Shown here piece by piece: positions 1 to 9,043 of a DNA stretch of 42,975 bases. The position numbers were made by a program, and so were the translations under genes. The DNA is from Candidatus Methanomethylophilaceae archaeon (GTDB lineage: Archaea > Thermoplasmatota > Thermoplasmata > Methanomassiliicoccales > Methanomethylophilaceae), in assembly GCA_017540825.1 (NCBI GenBank), contig JAFYAH010000004.1, positions 1 to 42,975 of the forward strand. Direction: 5' to 3'. Under the pieces are notes generated by a model. That model saw only the letters and a program-made list of their open reading frames with translations. It made no database searches and was not told the DNA's origin. The first letter of the stretch is position 1. Every line of letters begins with the position of its first letter.

Positions 1-118
1 AACTGTCGATTGGGGATGCGACTCACCGGTGGGGCCCCCTAGCTGCAGCTATCGGTGGCCGGCACCGGCCATCGCCATTCGCGTGCGTGCGCACGTGCGC
101 GAGTACTATAGAGAACCC

Positions 119-613
119 TCATTTCATGTCGAGGTTAGGATCTACAACGAAGACAAGGAAGGCGTGAAGTTCGCCGACCTCCCAGACGACTGGGTATGCC
201 CCATGTGCGGGGAGCCCAAATCCGAGTTCTCCCCCGTGGAGTGATCGGCGCCTTTCCGAGACGTGCTCCATGGCCGTCTCGATTATCACTTTCACATGGT
301 CGTCGCAGAGGGAATAGAACACGTTGCGGCCCTCCTTCCTCGACGCCACCAGGTTCGCGTCCTTCAGGACCCTCAGCTGGTGCGAGACGGCCGACTTGTT
401 CATGTCCAGGATCTCGCATATGTCGCAGACGCAGAGCTCCACGGTGTTCAGAGCCAGCAGTATCTTCAAGCGAGTGCTGTCACCGAACAGCTTGAACAGA
501 TCGGCGATGTTCCCCGTCGCCCACTCGTTCGGCATGTTCGACCTTGCCAAGGTCACCGCGTCGCCGTGGACCTCGTGGCATTCGCACGACAGCCCGTCCG
601 CGTTCCGCGCCAT
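119..613 (-). CDS. ArsR/SmtB-family metal-responsive repressor
   Basis: 164 residues. Residues ~35-120 form the winged helix-turn-helix of the ArsR family: [14 protein letters not shown], then E-L-C-V-C-D-I (the alpha-3 metal site typical of ArsR/CadC), then recognition helix [11 protein letters not shown]. Such proteins are dimeric repressors released by metal or metalloid binding. The family is usually ~100-120 residues; the last ~40 residues here are antisense to the rubredoxin remnant and look like readthrough. A stop would be expected near 245-247, where CGA stands one substitution from TGA. The start lies 1 nt after the stop of the upstream membrane gene, so the two are probably co-transcribed. 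The family call is firm; the inducer is unknown. Confidence 0.85.
   Translation of the reverse strand: MARNADGLSCECHEVHGDAVTLARSNMPNEWATGNIADLFKLFGDSTRLKILLALNTVELCVCDICEILDMNKSAVSHQLRVLKDANLVASRKEGRNVFYSLCDDHVKVIIETAMEHVSERRRSLHGGELGFGLPAHGAYPVVWEVGELHAFLVFVVDPNLDMK
126..244 (+). pseudogene. Rubredoxin remnant (first Cys pair missing)
   Basis: The last ~30 codons match the C-terminal half of rubredoxin: an I-Y-N-E-D segment, the F-A-D-L-P-D-D-W motif and the second iron-binding pair C-P-M-C-G, ending in TGA at 242-244. Rubredoxins are small one-iron electron carriers and need a first C-x-x-C-G pair near the N-terminus; here it is absent. A TATA-like element (about 104-112) lies ~20 nt before an ATG at 126, which encodes M-S-R and is out of frame with the rubredoxin part. 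A short deletion that removed the first Cys pair and shifted the frame would explain this. An uninterrupted reading also exists from ATG 29, but its N-terminus is arginine-rich and not rubredoxin-like. Decay versus sequence error cannot be decided here. Confidence 0.55.
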
Positions 614-614
614 G

Positions 615-797
615 TCAGACCTTCCTCATGCGGAAGAGCATGAAGACGAGGACGGCTATCACCGCGACCGCTACCGCTGCGGACGCCGCTCCGAGAACCT
701 CGATGTTCCCGGGGGACAGGACGATCGCGAACGACATCAGCATCAGCACGACGGCCAATACGAACGCCGTTATGACCAGGGGGCTTTTCATCATGCA
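615..797 (-). CDS. Small two-helix membrane protein
   Basis: About 60 residues, starting at the Met-Met pair just before two hydrophobic stretches (V-I-T-A-F-V-L-A-V-V-L and A-A-V-A-V-A-V-I-A-V-L-V-F-M-L-F), joined by a short polar loop with S-P-G-N-I-E. A longer upstream start (890) is possible but adds a non-membrane segment that overlaps the divergent Sel1 gene. It ends 1 nt before the ArsR-family gene, so it is probably co-regulated with it and could be a membrane component of the same response. No family recognised. Confidence 0.6.
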   Translation of the reverse strand, partial: CMMKSPLVITAFVLAVVLMLMSFAIVLSPGNIEVLGAASAAVAVAVIAVLVFMLFRMRKV

Positions 798-884
798 TCG
801 CAATCGCCGGCCATATTCAAGTATTCTCGTATCGGCGTCGAGGCGCCTCTCAAAGTTTAAGCCCAGCACCGCTTTGCATGCCGC

Positions 885-1904
885 ATGCAAGACCCGGCGA
901 TGCTCTGCCAGAAGGCTTTAGAATGCTTCTCGAAGGATCCGAAGAGGGCTTTGGAGCTGTTCTCGGAGGCGGCCGATGCCGGATATCCCAACGCGTTCTT
1001 CGGGATCGCGGAGATGAACATGGCCGGGCTAGCGGGAGACCCGGACCCGGAAGCCGCCGCTGAACTGTACAGGACGGCTGCGGAGGCGGGACACCCACCA
1101 TCAATGTACAGGCTGGGGATGCTCTGCTCGGGCGCGGCAGGGTTCCCGGAGGACCCGGAGGCTTCGAGGTCGTGGTTCGAGAAGGCAGCCGAATACGGCA
1201 TGAAGGAGGCGTATCCCGAGATAGCCGAGATGTGCCTCTGCGGATACGGGGGACCGGTGGACCAGGAGAGGGCGTTCGAGCTGTTCCGCCTGAGCGCCGA
1301 GTCCGGAGACCCGATGTCGTCGTTCAAGCTGGGCTGCATGTACTCCGACGGCATTGGCACGGAGAAGAACGAGCAGGAGGCGATCCGCATGTTCCGCATC
1401 GCCGCCTTCAAAGGAATACCCGAGGCCCAGTTCAAGATGGGCGTCCTGACCCAGGACGGGGCGGTACCCGACGAGGGCATGAGCGCTAAGAAATGGTACG
1501 AGGCGGCGGCGGAATCGGGGCTGGCGGCCGCCAAGTTCAACCTGGGCACCCTCTACTACGAAGGCAACGGGGTGGAGAAGGACCCTGCAAAGGCCTTCGC
1601 CCTGTACAAGGAGGTCTCCGAGACGGGGGACGGGGACGCCCTCTTCATGGTCGGGAGGATGCTGTTCGAAGGGCTGGGCGTGGAGAAGGACCCGGAAGAG
1701 GGGCTCAGGTACTTCGGGATGTCTGCGAACGCGGGGAATCCGATGGCCATGGAGTTCGTCGAGAACATCCGGCGGCGCCAGAACGTCCAGCTGATCAAGA
1801 TAGACGGGGCGGACCGAGGCCTTTCCGAACGTGCGGATTCGCCCTGCGATGGTAGTTTTCCCCGTTCGAAAAACGGCCCTCCACAGGGGCGAAAGAACCT
1901 TTGA
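885..1904 (+). CDS. Sel1-repeat protein
   Basis: 339 residues made of about seven to eight Sel1-like repeats (SEL1 subtype of TPR, 36-ish residues each), recognisable by recurring A-x-x-L/Y-x-x-A-A-E-x-G-x-x-x-A-x-x-x-L-G and Y-x-x-G-x-G-V-x-K-D segments, e.g. the L-Y-Y-E-G-N-G-V-E-K-D block around residue 230. Sel1 proteins are alpha-solenoid scaffolds for protein-protein contacts. No signal peptide, so cytoplasmic. It lies 36 nt upstream of the Hsp70 operon on the same strand, but that operon has its own TATA box. A functional link (client adaptor) is possible but inferred only from proximity. The last ~35 residues are low-complexity and not repeat-like. Confidence 0.85.
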   Translation: MQDPAMLCQKALECFSKDPKRALELFSEAADAGYPNAFFGIAEMNMAGLAGDPDPEAAAELYRTAAEAGHPPSMYRLGMLCSGAAGFPEDPEASRSWFEKAAEYGMKEAYPEIAEMCLCGYGGPVDQERAFELFRLSAESGDPMSSFKLGCMYSDGIGTEKNEQEAIRMFRIAAFKGIPEAQFKMGVLTQDGAVPDEGMSAKKWYEAAAESGLAAAKFNLGTLYYEGNGVEKDPAKAFALYKEVSETGDGDALFMVGRMLFEGLGVEKDPEEGLRYFGMSANAGNPMAMEFVENIRRRQNVQLIKIDGADRGLSERADSPCDGSFPRSKNGPPQGRKNL

Positions 1905-1908
1905 CCAA

Positions 1909-1918
1909 CGTATAAATC
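1909..1918 (+). promoter_or_regulatory. TATA box of the Hsp70-vWA operon
   Basis: The sequence cgtataaatc is centred ~27 nt before the ATG at 1941, the usual archaeal TATA-to-start distance, so the transcript is probably leaderless. No Shine-Dalgarno motif is seen before the ATG. Confidence 0.55.
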
Positions 1919-1940
1919 ATGAAAGCATCATTAGGCAGCC

Positions 1941-3998
1941 ATGGTCCGCGTGGGTATCGATCTTGGCACAACCTACTCTGCCGTCGGGGTATGTAAGGAC
2001 GGAAAACCCGTCATCATCAAGAACTCTTATGGGAAGGAGCTCACACCCTCGAACATATGCTTCTACGAAGACGACGTGCTGGTCGGAGACGAGGCATACG
2101 ACATGATGGCCTCCGGCGCTGGAGACGGGGTCACCGCATTCAAGCGCAGGATGGGCATCCCTGGCGCGGTCGTCACCCACGACGGAAAGGAGTACACGGC
2201 GGAGGACCTTTCAGCCATACTTCTGAGACACCTCATCAAGGATGCCAGCGACGCCCTGGGCGAGAGGATCACAGACGCGGTGATCACGGTACCGCAGTAC
2301 TTCGACGAGACCAAGAGGCAGTCCACGATAAAAGCCGGCGAGGCCTGCGGCATCAACATCATACAGATCATCAACGAGCCTACGTCCGCCGCCCTGTACT
2401 ACGGCTACAACTACTCCAAGCAGAAGACGCTGATGGTGTACGACCTGGGCGGAGGGACCTTCGACGTGAACGTCATATCCTTCGACAACGGGAAGACCGA
2501 CGTGCTGGCCAGCAAAGGTGACCACTATCTGGGAGGCAAGAACTGGGACGAGGCCCTGATGAACCTCGCATGCGACGAGTTCGAGGACGAGTACGGCGTC
2601 GACCCTCGCAAGGACCTGGTATGCAAGAACATGATGATGGTGACGGCCGAGAAGGTGAAGAGGCAGCTGTCCGTGAGCACCAGCGCGCCGTTCGTCATAG
2701 AGTACCAGGGATGGACTGGCAAATACGCGATGACCAGGGACGCCTTCGAGCGCGCCTCCGAGCACCTTCTGATCACCACCAAGAAACTGTGCGACGACGT
2801 GCTGGAGGACTGCGGCATGAAATGGTCCGAGATCGACGAGATACTCCTGATAGGAGGGTCCAGCAGGATGCCCATGGTCCAGTCCTTCCTCAAGACGGAG
2901 ACGGGCAGGCCGGTGGTCCACCATCCGGACATGGAGCTCGCCGTCGCCAAGGGCGCCGCGATAGCCGCGATGCCCAGCCTGAGGAGGAAGGGCGACGGCA
3001 TGATCTCGGAAACCATCCTCACCGACGTGACCGCCCACAGCCTGGGAGCGATCGCCGTAGAGGAGGGCCAGGACCGGTACATCAACGAGATAATGATTCC
3101 CAGGAACTCCAGGATACCCTGCAGGTTCACCAAGAAGTTCCTCATCAAAGAGCGGAGCTGGACCAGCATGATCGAGGTGTTCGCGACGCAGGGGGAGTCC
3201 GCCGACCCCAACGACTGCGTCATAATCTCCAGATCGGAGATCAGCGGGTTCCGCAACGACGGCAAAGGCCTCACCATAGACATCACGTACACCTACGACA
3301 AGAACGGGGTCGTGGCCATCACGGCGGAGCACGACGGCAGCCCCCTGTCGGTGAAGACGACGCCGCTGCCCGAGGACATCACCTGGGTCACCGGAAAGCC
3401 CTCCGAGAGGAAGGACGCCAGGGAGGCCATCAGGAAGAGCATAGCGATCTGCCTGGACGTGTCCCGCAGCATGAAGAGCGACAAGTCCTCCAGCGTCGTC
3501 CCCTTGGAAGAGGCGAAGAAGTCCATCAAGAGCTTCGTGGACGGCTTCGACGAGTCCGAGGGCAACCTGTTCTCCCTCATCGTCTACAGCGAGAAGGAGG
3601 ATGTCGCATGCGAGCCCACGTCCGACAGGAAAATGTTCAAGGACGCCGTGGACCGCGTGAAGCTGAAATCCACCGGGAGAGGGACGGAGGCCGTTCCCAT
3701 AAACCTCGCCAGGAGCGTCGCCGAGAAGGCCGGGTACCTCTGCGTCATAGTGATACTGACAGACGGCAGGTGGGAGAAGAACATGGACAAGGCCATCACG
3801 CAGTCCAGAGAGTGCAGGGACGAGGGGATACCGATATTCGCCCTGGGCTTCGGAGACGCCGACAGAGGGTTCCTCAAGCAGATCGCGACAGTGGACAACG
3901 GAGGCATGTACACGCAGATCGAGAACCTCGGGAGCACGTTCGACACCATCGCCACAGCCATCAAGACCGAGAACATGGGAATAAGAACCAAGGAATGA
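1941..3998 (+). CDS. Hsp70-like ATPase fused to a C-terminal vWA domain
   Basis: 685 residues. Residues 1-~380 are an Hsp70 nucleotide-binding domain: V-G-I-D-L-G-T-T-Y-S (phosphate 1), Y-D-L-G-G-G-T-F-D-V near 167-176 (phosphate 2) and L-I-G-G-S-S-R-M-P near 304 (adenosine). Residues ~380-490 resemble the beta-sandwich substrate-binding part. Residues ~500-680 are a von Willebrand A domain with MIDAS D-V-S-R-S at 506-510 and a second L-T-D-G element, replacing the usual helical lid. ATP-driven client or partner binding combined with a metal-dependent adhesion-like domain is inferred. First gene of the operon; the next gene starts 7 nt after its stop. Cytosolic. Domain calls are firm; function unknown. 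Confidence 0.9.
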   Translation: MVRVGIDLGTTYSAVGVCKDGKPVIIKNSYGKELTPSNICFYEDDVLVGDEAYDMMASGAGDGVTAFKRRMGIPGAVVTHDGKEYTAEDLSAILLRHLIKDASDALGERITDAVITVPQYFDETKRQSTIKAGEACGINIIQIINEPTSAALYYGYNYSKQKTLMVYDLGGGTFDVNVISFDNGKTDVLASKGDHYLGGKNWDEALMNLACDEFEDEYGVDPRKDLVCKNMMMVTAEKVKRQLSVSTSAPFVIEYQGWTGKYAMTRDAFERASEHLLITTKKLCDDVLEDCGMKWSEIDEILLIGGSSRMPMVQSFLKTETGRPVVHHPDMELAVAKGAAIAAMPSLRRKGDGMISETILTDVTAHSLGAIAVEEGQDRYINEIMIPRNSRIPCRFTKKFLIKERSWTSMIEVFATQGESADPNDCVIISRSEISGFRNDGKGLTIDITYTYDKNGVVAITAEHDGSPLSVKTTPLPEDITWVTGKPSERKDAREAIRKSIAICLDVSRSMKSDKSSSVVPLEEAKKSIKSFVDGFDESEGNLFSLIVYSEKEDVACEPTSDRKMFKDAVDRVKLKSTGRGTEAVPINLARSVAEKAGYLCVIVILTDGRWEKNMDKAITQSRECRDEGIPIFALGFGDADRGFLKQIATVDNGGMYTQIENLGSTFDTIATAIKTENMGIRTKE

Positions 3999-4005
3999 TT
4001 GTTCT

Positions 4006-6978
4006 ATGCAGAAAGAGCCCTACTGCAAGATTCTCGGGATCAACCCGTTCAAGGAGAGCGAGTACGACGCCAAGAAGCTCGACGGCATAATCAGGGCGGC
4101 GTGCGAAAAATGGACGAGGGACTCCACCAACATCGACGAGGACGTGCGCCTCGAAGCCACGAGGAACCTCGACAAGAAGGCCCAGATGAACGACGCCCTT
4201 CTGGACCCGGAATCGAGAGGGAAGGAGTTCGAGGAGAGCAGGAAGACGCTGAAGTCCTTGCTGATGCCCCTGATGAACAGATGCCTGATCACGGAGGACG
4301 GGAAGAAGTACGCTTTCCCCAGGGCCGTCCAGGAGCAGCTCAGCAAGATAGGCTGGAAGGGGATCGGGCCCGAAGACGTCGCCGCGATACTCGGCCTGGA
4401 GAAGGGACGCCCCGAGCCTCCGGTCAGCCCCGTCGTCTCCAACTCGTACAGCTACCTGCAGAAGGTCAAGGCGAGCACGCCGATGGACGCCCTCAACGCC
4501 CTCATATCCAACCCGTCCCTCGGCATACAGCATCATTACCTCAACGATTCGAGCGGGACGGCCTCGGTAAAGGAGGCGCTGTCCAGATGCCTGGAGAAGC
4601 TCGCCGTCGTCAAGCTCTCCAACTTCCCCGAGATCAACTCTTACCTGGACTGCCTCAGGAAGCTCAACGCCCTCACCGACGAGGAGCTGGGGTCGCTCAT
4701 AGCATACAGCAGATGCTGCCGCGACCTGGACGACGCCATGGACGCCCTCGTTGCCGAGTGCTCCTTCGTCACCCGCAAGCAGATCGACGAGCTTCTGCCG
4801 TCGGACGTGGACCTGAAGCTGGGGATACCCGTGCTGGAGTCGTTCTGCTACAAGAAAGGCATAGCGGCCAACTTCTCCAGGACCGACACCAGCCTCGCCA
4901 GATGCCCGAGATGCCTCAAGCTCATCAACGAGGGCAAGGAAGCGATGGTGTGCCCCTACTGCGGAACGCCCATCAAGGCGAAATGCCCCAGATGCGGCAC
5001 GATGCAGAGCTGCGACAACAAGATCTGCATGAGCTGCGGGTTCGACTTCGTCAGGAACGTCGCGAACGCCAAGAAGATGGCCGTCAGCTTCCGCTCCAAC
5101 CTGAAGAAAGGCGACCTGCAGGCGGCGAAAGCCGACCTGGTGACGATCAAGGAGTCCTATTCGGCGAACATCAAGACTGCCACGCTGGAGAACGAGTACG
5201 AGAGATGCCGCGAGGACCTGGAAAAATACTCGTCCGTAGCCAAGGAGGCCTACAGGTGCGGAAGATACTACTCGGCGCTCGCGGCTCTCAGAGCCCTCGA
5301 ACGCAGATACCAGGAGGTCATCCCCAACAACCCGGATCTCGACTCGATGTACCGCAGCGCCCAGGGGTGCTTCGACCTCGCCCAGGAGTCCTGCGACGCC
5401 GCCAAGGGCGCGGAGGACGAGAAGAAGAGGCTGGAGCTGTACATCGACGCCGCGGAGCACTGCATGGACCATCCCGCCGCCAGGCAGTACCTCCGGAGCC
5501 ACCCCCCGCAAGGGGTTGCGGACTGCAAGGCCACCCCCACCAAGGACGGGACCATCCTGCTGACCTTCACGCCGCTGGGCGACTCCAAGGGAGTGTCGTA
5601 CTGCGTATACCGCGGGACCGAGGTCCCGGTGGTGAACGAGGACACAGCGCCCTTCGAGGTGCTCTCCAGGCACAAGGCTGAGACCGGTTTCGAGGACAAG
5701 ACCGTCGAATCCGGAGTCAAGTACCACTACGTCGTAGCGTCCAGGCGCTGGGGGATTCTTTCCAGGCCGATGCAGCACATAGGCCCGGTCGTCGCGTTCG
5801 AGAACGTCAGGAAGGTATCCATAAACCCGACGGAGGACGGGTTCCACATATCCTTCGAACGCCCTAAGGGGGCCCATGCGGTCCGCATAAGCAGATGCGT
5901 CAGAGGCGACGAGGAGAACTGCACCGACGTCGAGGTGGGAAGCGGCGAGGAATGCGACGACTTCTGCCTGGTCGGCAACATCTACATCTACTACTTCCAG
6001 ACGGAATACATGGTAGGCGACGTGCTGGAATCCTCGTCGTAGGAGGTCTACAACGCCCCTTCCATCAAGCTCCCGGACCCGGTCACCGACCTGAAGATCT
6101 ACCGCAACAAGTCGGACAGCACCTTCATCGCCAAATGGACGTCCAACTACAAGGTGACGCTCTACCAGACCTCCAAGAAGATCAACTTCAGCGGCAGGAC
6201 GATGAAGATGGACGACCTGACGGCGGTAATGGAGGAGATCGTGCCTCTGGACACGTACAACGACAAGATCCGCTTCTCCATGAGCGACGGCGCGGTGTGG
6301 TACGTGTACCCCGTCATCCAGGTAGGCAAGACGGCCATCAGGGGGGCGCCGGTATGCACCATGAACCTCGAGCCCTTCAGGGACATCGAGAGGAGGATGG
6401 TCAACAAGGACTGCGTAATCACCATGACCTGGCCGCCGGGCGCGATAGAGGCGGAGTTCAAGATCTCCAACAGCGAGATAAAGGACCCGGACGACCCGAA
6501 CCTCGAGAGGAGGACCGTCCGCCGCAAAGACTACGAGGAGGACAGGCAGGTCGTCATACCCATGGGCGAGTCGGTCAGGAAATACATACGCATATGCGCG
6601 AAGTACAGGGTGGAGGACGAGATCATGCCGTCTCGCCCGGTGGTCGTGAGCATCTATTCCGTGGAGTGCAGGAAGGTCAGGTACAAGGCGTCCAGGGACA
6701 AGAGGACGATGACGTTCAGCCTGTCCGCCGACCCGGAGGTGAAGGAGATCCCGGCGATCATGGCGGTCCAGTCCAGCGAGAGGATACCGCTCAGATCCGG
6801 CGACGGGGAGGTCGTATGGAGGTCCGAGGGGCCCATACCGTTCATCGGCGGCACAGCCACCGCGTCCTTCCAGTGCGGCCCGCAGACGGACATGGAGAGG
6901 ATAAGGCTCTTCTTCGTCGAGGAGGCCGACTACAACCTGTTCAAGTTCATCCATCCGATATACAGGAGGCGGCGATCA
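4006..6978 (+). CDS. J-domain-like / zinc-ribbon / FN3-like protein with in-frame TAG
   Basis: About 990 residues. Residues ~5-80 look like a degenerate J domain: P-Y-C-K-I-L-G-I-N at the start, a helix ending K-W-T-R-D where classical J proteins carry H-P-D, and A-L-L-D-P-E-S-R-G-K-E-F at the end. Two zinc ribbons follow (C-P-R-C/C-P-Y-C-G at ~300-318; C-P-R-C-G/C-M-S-C-G at ~327-345), a helical region to ~500, then repeated beta-rich FN3-like units. A TAG at 6040-6042 (codon 679) interrupts the frame between two such units; coding continues unchanged after it, so pyrrolysine insertion or a nonsense mutation is implied. The frame lacks a stop where the next gene begins: position 6977 is C where G would give ATGA; literally it runs on to a TAG at 7231-7233. 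Probable co-chaperone of the adjacent Hsp70s. Confidence 0.75.
6040..6042 (+). other. In-frame TAG (possible pyrrolysine codon)
   Basis: TAG between S-S-S and E-V-Y-N-A-P. Both sides are in the same frame (4006 and 6154 share phase), have the same codon use, and both encode beta-rich FN3-like sequence. Nearly all genes in the window end in TGA. Confidence 0.55.
6964..6978 (+). promoter_or_regulatory. Ribosome binding site and damaged ATGA start/stop overlap
   Basis: AGGAGG at 6964-6969 sits 5 nt before ATCA at 6975-6978. With G instead of C at 6977 this would be ATGA, giving the downstream GTPase an ATG and the upstream gene a TGA at once. The next two junctions of the operon (8222 and 9040) do use ATGA. 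Confidence 0.6.
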
Positions 6979-8225
6979 CGTTCGGGAGAAGAGAGAAGAA
7001 GCCGGCTACGCCGGAATACCTGTGCCCCCATTGCTTCGCCAGGTTCAGAATGGACACTGTGCACTCGGCGTGCAGCAGGGCGGGCTGCATCAAGAAGTTC
7101 GTCGAAAGCGCAGGCTATGCGGGCAACAGCAAGTACGTGTCATCCGCCCTCGGATGCGAGCTCGACCCGGAATACTCCAGCTTCATGGGAATCGCCGAGG
7201 GGGAGGAGGTCCTCCAGGCCAGGTACCACATAGTCCGCAACAGCTCGATGACGTGCGACATGTGCGGGAGGCGCACGTTCGTCCGCCTGTGCCCAGAGTG
7301 CCACAACGAGATCCCTCCTGGCGCGGAAGAAGGCGGCAACAGCATCTTCGTGGTGCTGGGGCCCAAAGGCGCCGGCAAGAGCCACTACATCGCAGTACTG
7401 GTGAACCAGCTCAGCAACTATGTGGCCGGGGAGTTCAACGCGGTCTTCAATCCGGCCGGCGACTCGACCATGGTGCACTACAACGAGATGTACAGGGACC
7501 CGCTGTTCAAAGAAGGTAGGAAGCTGGACTCCACCCGGCCGTTCAAGAAGGGGGACGACTCCAGGAAGCCGCTGGTTTACTACATGAGCATCGACAGGGA
7601 CGGCGCCCGCAAGGTGTACACCTTCGCCTTCGTCGACACCGCAGGCGAGGACACCGTCAGCACAGACACCATCAACAGATCCAACCTGGACACCCTGATC
7701 GCGGGGGCCGCGGGTATCGTCTTCCTGGTGGACCCGCTCCAGATAAAGTACATCAGGGACCGCATACACCTGGACGTCGTCCCCGGCCGCTCCGCTGACG
7801 CGGCGGACGCACTGAAGATCATAAGCAACACGATACGCGCCAAGCGCCAGCAGAGCGGGGGAGGCCGCATAGACATCCCCCTCGCGGTGACCCTGACCAA
7901 ATGCGACGTGCTTCTGAAGGCCCCGGAGGACGAGGAGGAGGACAAGATCCTCTTCTCCCCGGGATCGGCCGTCCGGATCCCTCGCGAGTCCGGCAGATAC
8001 GACAAGGAGAACCTCGAGCAGATAGACGTCGAGATCGAAGAGTACCTAAGGAGGACAGCTGGAGAAGACTTCATACAGACGGTGAACGGGTTCAGCGACC
8101 ACTGCTATTTCGCTGTGTCCGCCCTCGGAAGCAATCCCGAAGGCGACGACCTCCAGCGCGGCGTCATGCCTCTTCGCGTGGAAGACCCCTTCATATGGCT
8201 CCTCAACAGGAAAGGAATGGAATGA
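6975..8225 (+). CDS. Zinc-ribbon P-loop GTPase of the Hsp70 operon
   Basis: 416 residues if it starts at the ATC codon 6975, placed 5 nt after AGGAGG; no ATG, GTG or TTG exists before the first zinc motif. The N-terminal ~120 residues carry Cys pairs C-P-H-C, C-D-M-C-G and C-P-E-C-H, i.e. zinc ribbons. The GTPase domain follows: Walker A G-P-K-G-A-G-K-S near 129-136, switch II D-T-A-G-E-D near 221-226 and a base-recognition motif T-K-C-D near 307-310. This resembles the stand-alone GTPases found in multi-gene NTP-dependent conflict and signalling systems, though the exact family cannot be assigned by eye. Its stop overlaps the GrpE-like start (ATGA), implying coupled translation. Probably a nucleotide-dependent switch on the Hsp70 pair. 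Confidence 0.85.
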   Translation: MTFGRREKKPATPEYLCPHCFARFRMDTVHSACSRAGCIKKFVESAGYAGNSKYVSSALGCELDPEYSSFMGIAEGEEVLQARYHIVRNSSMTCDMCGRRTFVRLCPECHNEIPPGAEEGGNSIFVVLGPKGAGKSHYIAVLVNQLSNYVAGEFNAVFNPAGDSTMVHYNEMYRDPLFKEGRKLDSTRPFKKGDDSRKPLVYYMSIDRDGARKVYTFAFVDTAGEDTVSTDTINRSNLDTLIAGAAGIVFLVDPLQIKYIRDRIHLDVVPGRSADAADALKIISNTIRAKRQQSGGGRIDIPLAVTLTKCDVLLKAPEDEEEDKILFSPGSAVRIPRESGRYDKENLEQIDVEIEEYLRRTAGEDFIQTVNGFSDHCYFAVSALGSNPEGDDLQRGVMPLRVEDPFIWLLNRKGME

Positions 8226-9043
8226 GCGGTGAAAAAGAGAACAGACTGATGAGCTTTATCATGAACAACCGCAAATCTGCTAACACCAACACGGAATCCT
8301 CGAACGAAGTCGCCGACGAGCCCATGGAAGAGGAGGAGAGCCTGGCCATGGGGCGCATAGAGGAAGAGCTGAGAGCTATGAGGGAACAGCTGGAAGACAT
8401 GAGGGAGGAGCCGGAGCCGGGCATCCTCGAGAGGCTAGACAGGCTGGAGTCCAAGCTGGAGGACGTCCGCCTCGCCTCTGAAAGACCGAATGACGACATG
8501 GACGATCTCAAAGCCGGGATGCGCGAGCTTCTCGGCCGGAAGGCGGACCCCGCCACGTACATGACGTCGAGAGAGCAGATGAAGGCCATCGTCGCCGCGG
8601 TGGAGAGGAGGGATGCCGAAGTAGCCGACAAGGCGTTCCTGAGGTCTATGGAGCAGGTCGCGATCATGAGGGAGGACTTCCGCAAACTGTGCGACGGCGT
8701 CCGGGAGAAGCTGGACGTCATGAGCGCGGAAGAGGTCCTTTCGTCCTTCGAGGCGTACCTGGTGGACCTCGAGAACATACTCATCGATGGAGGGGCGTTC
8801 ATAGGGCCGTTCCCGTACGAGAGGCTGAACACCATACACCAGCGCATAGTCGGGGTAGTCCCCACGGGAGACGAGGAGAAGGACGGGACCGTGGCCGAGA
8901 GGCTGTCGGATGGCTACAAGCTGGGGAACAGGGTCCTCGTGAAGGAGAGGGTCACGGTCTACAAGCTGTCGGAGTCCATGAAAGAAAGAAACCAGTCGGA
9001 AACCGCTTACGAGGATACAGGAACAACGGAGGAAGAAGAATGA
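8222..9043 (+). CDS. GrpE-like nucleotide exchange factor
   Basis: 273 residues. The N-terminal ~130 residues are acidic and heptad-like (E-E-E-L-R-A-M-R-E-Q-L-E-D-M-R), a likely long coiled coil. The C-terminal part (~185-255) matches the GrpE beta-wing region: L-N-T-I-H-Q-R-I-V-G-V-V-P, then D-G-T-V-A-E-R-L-S-D-G-Y-K-L-G-N-R-V-L and V-T-V-Y-K. GrpE dimers open the Hsp70 nucleotide pocket to release ADP. It is longer than typical archaeal GrpE (~180-200) because of the extended coiled coil. Starts by ATGA overlap with the GTPase stop and ends by ATGA overlap with dnaK, so it is made with the Hsp70 it presumably serves. Confidence 0.85.
   Translation: MSGEKENRLMSFIMNNRKSANTNTESSNEVADEPMEEEESLAMGRIEEELRAMREQLEDMREEPEPGILERLDRLESKLEDVRLASERPNDDMDDLKAGMRELLGRKADPATYMTSREQMKAIVAAVERRDAEVADKAFLRSMEQVAIMREDFRKLCDGVREKLDVMSAEEVLSSFEAYLVDLENILIDGGAFIGPFPYERLNTIHQRIVGVVPTGDEEKDGTVAERLSDGYKLGNRVLVKERVTVYKLSESMKERNQSETAYEDTGTTEEEE

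Noticed and set aside
3961-6954. A 997-codon open frame on the minus strand opposite the J-like gene
   Set aside because: Its composition follows the complementary codon pattern of the plus-strand gene, with no recognisable domain; the plus strand has zinc ribbons and FN3-like units. Same for other long antisense frames (2211-3332, 16196-18142, 23196-25463, 29559-31049).
7231-7233. TAG ending the J-like frame as a third in-frame amber
   Set aside because: After 6978 this frame is antisense in character and overlaps the GTPase zinc ribbon; the TAG is met only because the true stop is missing.
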